Made by a program: the position numbers and the translations under genes. The notes under the pieces are model-generated. The model did no database searches. It worked only from the letters and a program-made list of their open reading frames with translations, and was not told where the DNA came from. Shown here one piece after another: positions 58,756-64,000 of a stretch of 64,000 nucleotides of DNA (position 1 is its first letter; every line of letters begins with the position of its first letter). Origin of the DNA: Cantharellus purpuraceus (lineage: Eukaryota; Basidiomycota; Agaricomycetes; Cantharellales; Hydnaceae); contig JALBUN010000049.1 in assembly GCA_025174535.1 (NCBI GenBank), positions 248,001 through 312,000 on the forward strand, given 5' to 3'.

Positions 58756-60834
58756 ATGGTATGCTTGGTGGTTTAGTGCTACCAAAGTACCTCCCTTTGA
58801 TGGGTATTGTTGAAATCGCGTGTAGGACTCGCGCGGCTCGGACCCAGAGGAATTTTACGTGAAGCAAGATAGGATCGGTGCGTTTCACGGTCACGCTCGA
58901 AACTGACCGCGCCTGATTTGCAATTGACTTCAAGGGAAGGGATCATTTGGAGAGGTCTACAAGGGGTATGGGCAAAGATTACAGCGTGGTTGCGCTTCTA
59001 ACGCAGTGTAGCTATGACAAGCGGACTCAGAAGACGGTCGCAATCAAGATTATCGACCTAGAAAGTGCTGAGGACGAGATTGAGGACATACAGCAGGAGA
59101 TTCAGATACTCAGCCAGTTAGACTCGCCACATGTTACAAAGTGCGTGTTGCAACACTAGCTGGAGTTTTAGACTAACATGGTGTGCAGGTATCATGGGTC
59201 ATATCTGAAGGGGTCTAACCTCTGGATAGTGATGGAGTGCGTTTCTCATTTGCAATTTACTTTCTCCCCTGACACATTTGTAGATATTGCTCCGGCGGGT
59301 CATGTTCTGACTTGGTACGTTCTGTCAAACCTCTACGTGACGTTCGTTTCATTTGTGGTAGATGAAACCGGGTGTGTTTCGAGAGGAGTACATTGCCATC
59401 ATCGTTCGAGAGTTACTGCGCGGCCTTGACTATCTTCATGTTGAAGGCAAGCTACATCGTGACATCAAAGGTGAGTCTGTTGCATATCGCATCTTTCTTG
59501 GTTGATCTAGTTTCTATAGCTGCGAACATTCTTCTTAGCGCAACAGGAGAAGTGAAGCTTGCCGATTTTGGCGTGTCAGGTCAGCTCTCGGGCACTCTGT
59601 CGGCCAAGAAAAATACTTTTGTTGGGACTCCTTATTGGATGTCCCCAGAGGTCATTAAGCAGAGTGGATATGACTACAAGGCTGATATATGGTCACTTGG
59701 CATCACGGCTATCGAGCTTGCTCGCGGGGAGCCTCCATACGCTGAACTTCACCCCATGAAGGTTCTCTTCCTCATTCCCAAGAACCCACCTCCTACCCTA
59801 GATATCAACTTTTCCAAGCCATTTCGCGACTTTGTGGCTCTCTGTCTGCAAAGGGATCCCAAGGAGGTAGAGTATTTATATTATCTGAATTACAGTGAAA
59901 ATTAAACGATGTATCGCAGCGGCCGTCAGCGCGCGAGCTGCTGAAACATAAATTCGTTCGAATGGCGAAGAAGACGAATTATCTGACGGAATTGATTGAA
60001 CGACATGAACGGTGGAAGGCAGAGGGCGGTGCTCGTCAAGAAGAGGAAGAGCTTGAGCGTAATGAGGACCTGTGAGCCTCATTATCCGTTCTCTCTTGAT
60101 GTTGTATTAAGTACACATTACTCAAGCTCCGTGGGTGCCGATCTGGACGATCTTTGGGACTTCGGCACCGTACGTCATGTTGCACGGTCAGGGACATTGG
60201 GTAAGGCGACGGCAAGGACTGAGAATGGGCTCACATACCCCCAACCTGTACCAAACCTCGATACCAATCATATACCGTATCACAACAGCAATGGTGTTCA
60301 CCCAAGCGTGTCTTCGTCGTCCGTATCGTCATCTTCCACGATCACAGTCAAAGCCGAGCTACCTGCTTTACCAAACAGACGTGTTACATATGAGGATCAG
60401 TCTCCGGACCAGGGTACAGTTCGAACTACTCCCAAGAGAAACCGTGAAGGGTCGTACGAGTCAAATCGGTCTTCTGGGTCAGATGAAAGTGACAGGGAAC
60501 GTCGTGCGGAAGCGGTAGGGCAGCAGCTTGCGAATGCGCATCTGGAGGACGAGGTGGACGCAGACCTTGAGGATGACCTGGACGAGAGGACGATGCTGGA
60601 TTCGGTGGTGCTGCCGGCGATTGCTTCGGTAAGTCCACGATTCAATGCTCTAGATTGTTCCCATCTGAGTTAAACCCGCAGTTGGTTCCCCGTGTATCAA
60701 CTATCGAAGCACGGACAGTCCTCAGTCAGTTACAGCGGGCATTCGCGGAAGCCGAGAGGATAATTCCAGGTCTTACCAACGAGCTCGTCAATGAGATTGT
60801 CGATTCTGTAGAGCACGTCGAAGAGGACCGGTGA
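58756..60834 (+). CDS. STE20-family protein kinase, GCK/MST type
   Basis: Kinase motifs in order across seven or more exons: [13 protein letters not shown] (glycine loop), VAIKIIDLE (ATP lysine), [30 protein letters not shown] (catalytic loop), [10 protein letters not shown] (DFG), [18 protein letters not shown] (activation loop and the STE20 signature), and a closing [13 protein letters not shown]. The C-terminal half is a Ser-rich, acidic linker, ending with a conserved-looking helix ([20 protein letters not shown]) before the TGA at 60832-60834. This matches GCK-III/SPS1-type kinases that act in polarity, cytokinesis and stress signalling. The exon starting [15 protein letters not shown] follows an acceptor at 58818; the nearest frame-compatible start is an ATG at 58756 directly followed by a donor, so the first coding exon may be the start codon alone. 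Confidence 0.92.
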
Positions 60835-61104
60835 ATTCGTCTAGCCATGTTATCCCTGGATATTTCCCACCAACAGTTTCCTCTCGATCAACATCTCTCT
60901 TCTCATTACATGCATATAGGACTGTTCCTCTCGCACGCTTCTAAACTTGTTGCAATATCCCCTTTCCTTCAGTATCCATATGCAGAATCACACTATCCCT
61001 GTGACTCACACTCGCACGTGTACACATTTCCACACATACCTACTTCTCGTTCCATGTCTGTGACTTCATGTACACGTACATGGTCTATTATATCGACAGT
61101 GCTT

Positions 61105-63951
61105 TTATGGTACGGCGTCATCAACTACTTTTGGTTTCCTCTTCTTTCCAGTCCCCTTCTTCTTCGCTCGCACTACCCTGATGGGCTCGGGTGTGTGCAC
61201 GCCCTCCTCTTCGTTATACTGCGGGAATGAACGCAAGGGTGTCGACGGCACGTGTCGTAGTTGTAGTTTGTCTGGGGTGGAAGGAGCCGGAGGTACGGCA
61301 GGCTGGGGTGGACCCCCCTCGGGCATCTCCCCACCAGTTTCGACCACAGCCCGCGGCTGTGGTATTCGAGGCACATTGTCACTGGAACGTGTGTGTGTTG
61401 GCCGATCCGAGAAAGGCACTGTTCAGATGGTCCAGCTGGTTCATCGATGCGATCAATTGACAGGCATGAAGCGTCACTCACCTAAACTATCCAACTTCAC
61501 TACGGGAATTGATTCCACATCATCTTCCGGTAGTTGCTGTCGAGGTGGTGCACTCTGCGGGCGATCATCAATTAGGTAATATGGGTCGTCCTTCAGCAGC
61601 TCAAGTCTTGCTGCTCGTCGCTGCACAGATTTCAAATTATGCGAGATGCTTATAGTCTGGTGGTAACTTACCCGTTCTCGCTCCGCCTTCTCGGGTGTTT
61701 CCTCAGATTGCACATCTATAAGGGATACGGCTTTCTCCTTTTTCTTCCCACTCCTCACGTTACCAGCACCTTTCTCCGCCTTTTCCTTACCCTTGCCTTT
61801 CTTTTTCTTTGTTACACCATTTGTCGCGCTACTCACAGTATCCTCCTTTGGAGGTGCTATGATCCATGAATCAAGATCAAGTCCCTCTGGAATAGGAACG
61901 CTAGCTTGTGCTTCGCGCGCCACGGGGTTGAGTTCGTACGAAGAAGTAAGTGGTCGAATCAAGAAAAGACTTTTTGGGAAAACAGGATCCGCAGAAGATT
62001 CTGGGGGGTCAGCGAACCCGTTCGAAAACCCAGCTTCGTGTTCTGACGAAAGTACTGGCTTTGGCTTTGGCTTGAACGTTGCAAGATCAGCACGGATGAA
62101 GGCAAAGAGTTGCAGTGTATTTGCGGCCTGCAATGCGGAGTTATTAGAATCCTACCATAACATCAACAGTGAATAAATTGGATCTTACCCGCTCCTGCAC
62201 TTCGATGTTCTCACACCCAACGAAGTTCTGCAGGCTGCCAACTATCATGTCTACTGCCTGCTTGATCTCTGATAAGAAATCGTCATTCCACCTAGCGGCG
62301 AGATCTGCAACCCAATACCCGAATATTTTGAATGCTGCCTGAATGTATATAGAGATCGTCTCAGAGGGTAGCGATGAGCTGCTGGGGTGCAATAGATATG
62401 ACAGAATCCTAGGAGGATCTGACAATTCCCTGGAAACGCGACATGAATGAGATACTGGAGACATAAGGAAATAAGAGAATACAGGGACCAAGCCCTCTAC
62501 CTGCAGTATTCTGCGCAGATCCACGCCGCAGCCCACAGAACCTCTGCAGAACCTGTCACATCGCTCGCTTCATTCAGACTCCCCCGCGCAGCCGCATTGC
62601 TAACAAATGCGTCGTCGCCTAGAAGTCGCACACAGAGCTTGACCGCGTACCCTCGGACGGCTCTGACACGCACTGCAACGTCTAGCAATGCGTCCCTGAG
62701 TGCGGTTCCAGGTACTGGAGAAACATATGCCAGATCAACGAGCACCGCAAAGTACCATTCAAAGTCCTCGACATTGGCATATCCGTTCCGAGCAGCAAGT
62801 GAAAGGATCCGATGTGTAAGAAGGTTTCGGTAGGTGGGAGAGGTAAGGGGCGATGATGGTGAAGAGGAGGTCGATGTTGGTGATACAGAGGAAGACAGCA
62901 GCGAAAGCGTGTGAGATGCAGTCGGTTGCGATGATGTGGGATTAATCAAATGGGAGAGTAGTTGTTGTACTATAGACTGAAGGTTGGTCGGCGTAACCTG
63001 AAAGACGGTGTGAACTGAGAAATTAAACCACGAGTCGTGCTGCATCACAACTTACCATTTCGGTTACAAGCTCTAATGCTCGCATCCGAATGCTGATGTC
63101 AGGGTCATCCACACTAGAAAGGATAATCTCTTGGTAACTAGCCACGAGATGCGGATGCGAGGGGACGATTTTAACCAGCGCCAGTAAAGCGATATATTTC
63201 ACTATTCTCGTTGTCAGTCCTACTCTTGTCAATAAACATGTCACTATACGTACGATTTTGGTCTGTATCTTCCAAGAAAGCGGCGAGCTTCGTAACGCAG
63301 GTTCGTGCGAGTGCATCCCCTTGAGAGCCCTGCAGCATATCACCAATGATGCATGTACGAACACACTCATAGAGCAATGATATGGCTGGGGTTGTTGAGA
63401 TAAGATGTGTGATTGGAGGCTGCAACTTTTTCACAAGGCGAGGTTCATGTGGTGACAGAGCACCAAACTATGAAAGCGTGAACGCTTGCAACAAAGAAGG
63501 CATTGGTCCACAAACCAGCTTAACAATCTTTATGAGCATCCAGTTGTTAGTAGAGGTAGTGAGGATGTGAAAGAGCTGGGGTGCCAATGGGAGGTAATCC
63601 GTGGGGTTCCGGAGAGCAAGTTCGCACAACACATTGACCGCGGCGGAGACCACACCTTGATAACTTTTCTCAGCACCCAGACGCTGGGTCATGATACTAT
63701 GTTCATGACATCTCACCCGGGTCTGAATCCTCGAGCTTTTCCCTTAGCCTGGGAAAGCTGTGCTGTAGGGCATCGGGATACCGTACAAATACCTTGTAAA
63801 GCGCAAGAACAGCACGCTTTCGGATGTGGGGTCGAGAGTGGTTCAACATGGTGACAAGATCGTGTGAGAGATCTCGTGCAAGGTCAGGATTCGCAATGTG
63901 TGCTAATCCATTCAAGGACACGGCGACATCTGAAGGATTCGAGCTAAGATC
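61105..63951 (-). CDS. APL5: AP-3 complex subunit delta (delta-adaptin), 5' part missing
   Basis: AP-3 coats vesicles going from the Golgi or endosome to the vacuole. Minus-strand exons from 63951 downward read DLSSNPSDVAVSLNGLAHIA, then HIRKRAVLALYKVFVRYPDA, GVVSAAVNVLCELALRNP, NWMLIKIVKLFGALSPHEPR, KYIALLALVKIVPSHPHLV and DDPDISIRMRALELVTEMV, the armadillo-like repeats of adaptin N-terminal domains. A hinge follows with GLDLDSWIIAPPKE and a Lys-rich stretch (KKKKGKGKEKAEKG), then ERRAARLELLKDDPYYLID, typical of delta-adaptin. The stop is at 61107-61105 after a basic tail (AKKKGTGKKRKPK). The exon at 63951 follows an acceptor, so the start lies beyond position 64000. Confidence 0.92.
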
Positions 63952-64000
63952 CTGGACAGGGTAAGGAGGCCAATATAACATCAGATGAAGTATAAGTAAG

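Overview
The window is nuclear DNA of a filamentous basidiomycete, most likely an Agaricomycete. Nearly every gene is cut by several introns of about 45-80 bp with GT-AG (occasionally GC-AG) ends. Intergenic spaces are short, and lineage-typical families are present: a laccase-like multicopper oxidase, a DUF6533-type membrane protein and large secreted low-complexity proteins. Gene models were built by hand by joining reading frames across introns. Several close exactly in frame: TBC protein 698 aa, quinone oxidoreductase 363 aa, phospholipase C-like 643 aa, MFS transporter 475 aa, NR2C2AP-like 145 aa. No species assignment is attempted.

Layout. 1-404: 3' end of a multicopper oxidase (+). 1994-4286: TBC RabGAP (+). 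4881-6392: NADPH:quinone oxidoreductase (-). 6811-18985: a mobile and repeated block. It holds a decayed Ty3/gypsy chromovirus pol (-), split by a 1.39-kb solo LTR flanked by the 5-bp repeat TCATC. It also holds three copies of a second, 0.52-kb LTR-like element, a truncated second 1.39-kb LTR, and two diverged copies of a 1-kb segment that each carry a long hairpin. 19047-21702: phospholipase C-like phosphoesterase (-). About 22467-24660: FIP1, an mRNA 3'-end processing factor (+). 25047-26642: MFSD5-like transporter (+). 27089-31368: a head-to-head pair of paralogous secreted proline-rich proteins. 31582-33509: FAD monooxygenase (-). 34903-36844: Mn-type CDF metal transporter (-). 38156-42111: large protein with an XPF-like nuclease fold and helix-hairpin-helix region, a candidate meiotic ZIP2/SHOC1 homologue (-). 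42813-43540: small hypothetical (+). 44060-46351: type II membrane protein with an HIRRGD fucosyltransferase-type motif (+). 47051-47137: intron-containing tRNA-Lys(CTT). 47780-49566: DUF6533 protein (-). 50646-51818: intronless protein tyrosine phosphatase (+). 53101-56633: secreted protein with 23 tandem 8-residue repeats (+). 57016-57574: NR2C2AP-like (+). 58756-60834: GCK/MST-type STE20 kinase (+). 61105-63951: AP-3 delta adaptin, 5' end outside the window (-).

The genes do not form an obvious pathway cluster; they are mostly housekeeping, trafficking and surface functions. The most unusual features are structural. Six very small exons (7-14 nt) and three GC-AG introns fall in six ordinary genes. 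The divergent secreted paralogues share a promoter-proximal 17-mer. The secreted repeat protein has an evolving 24-bp minisatellite. The nested LTR block carries signs of ectopic recombination and a captured fragment of the neighbouring phospholipase gene.
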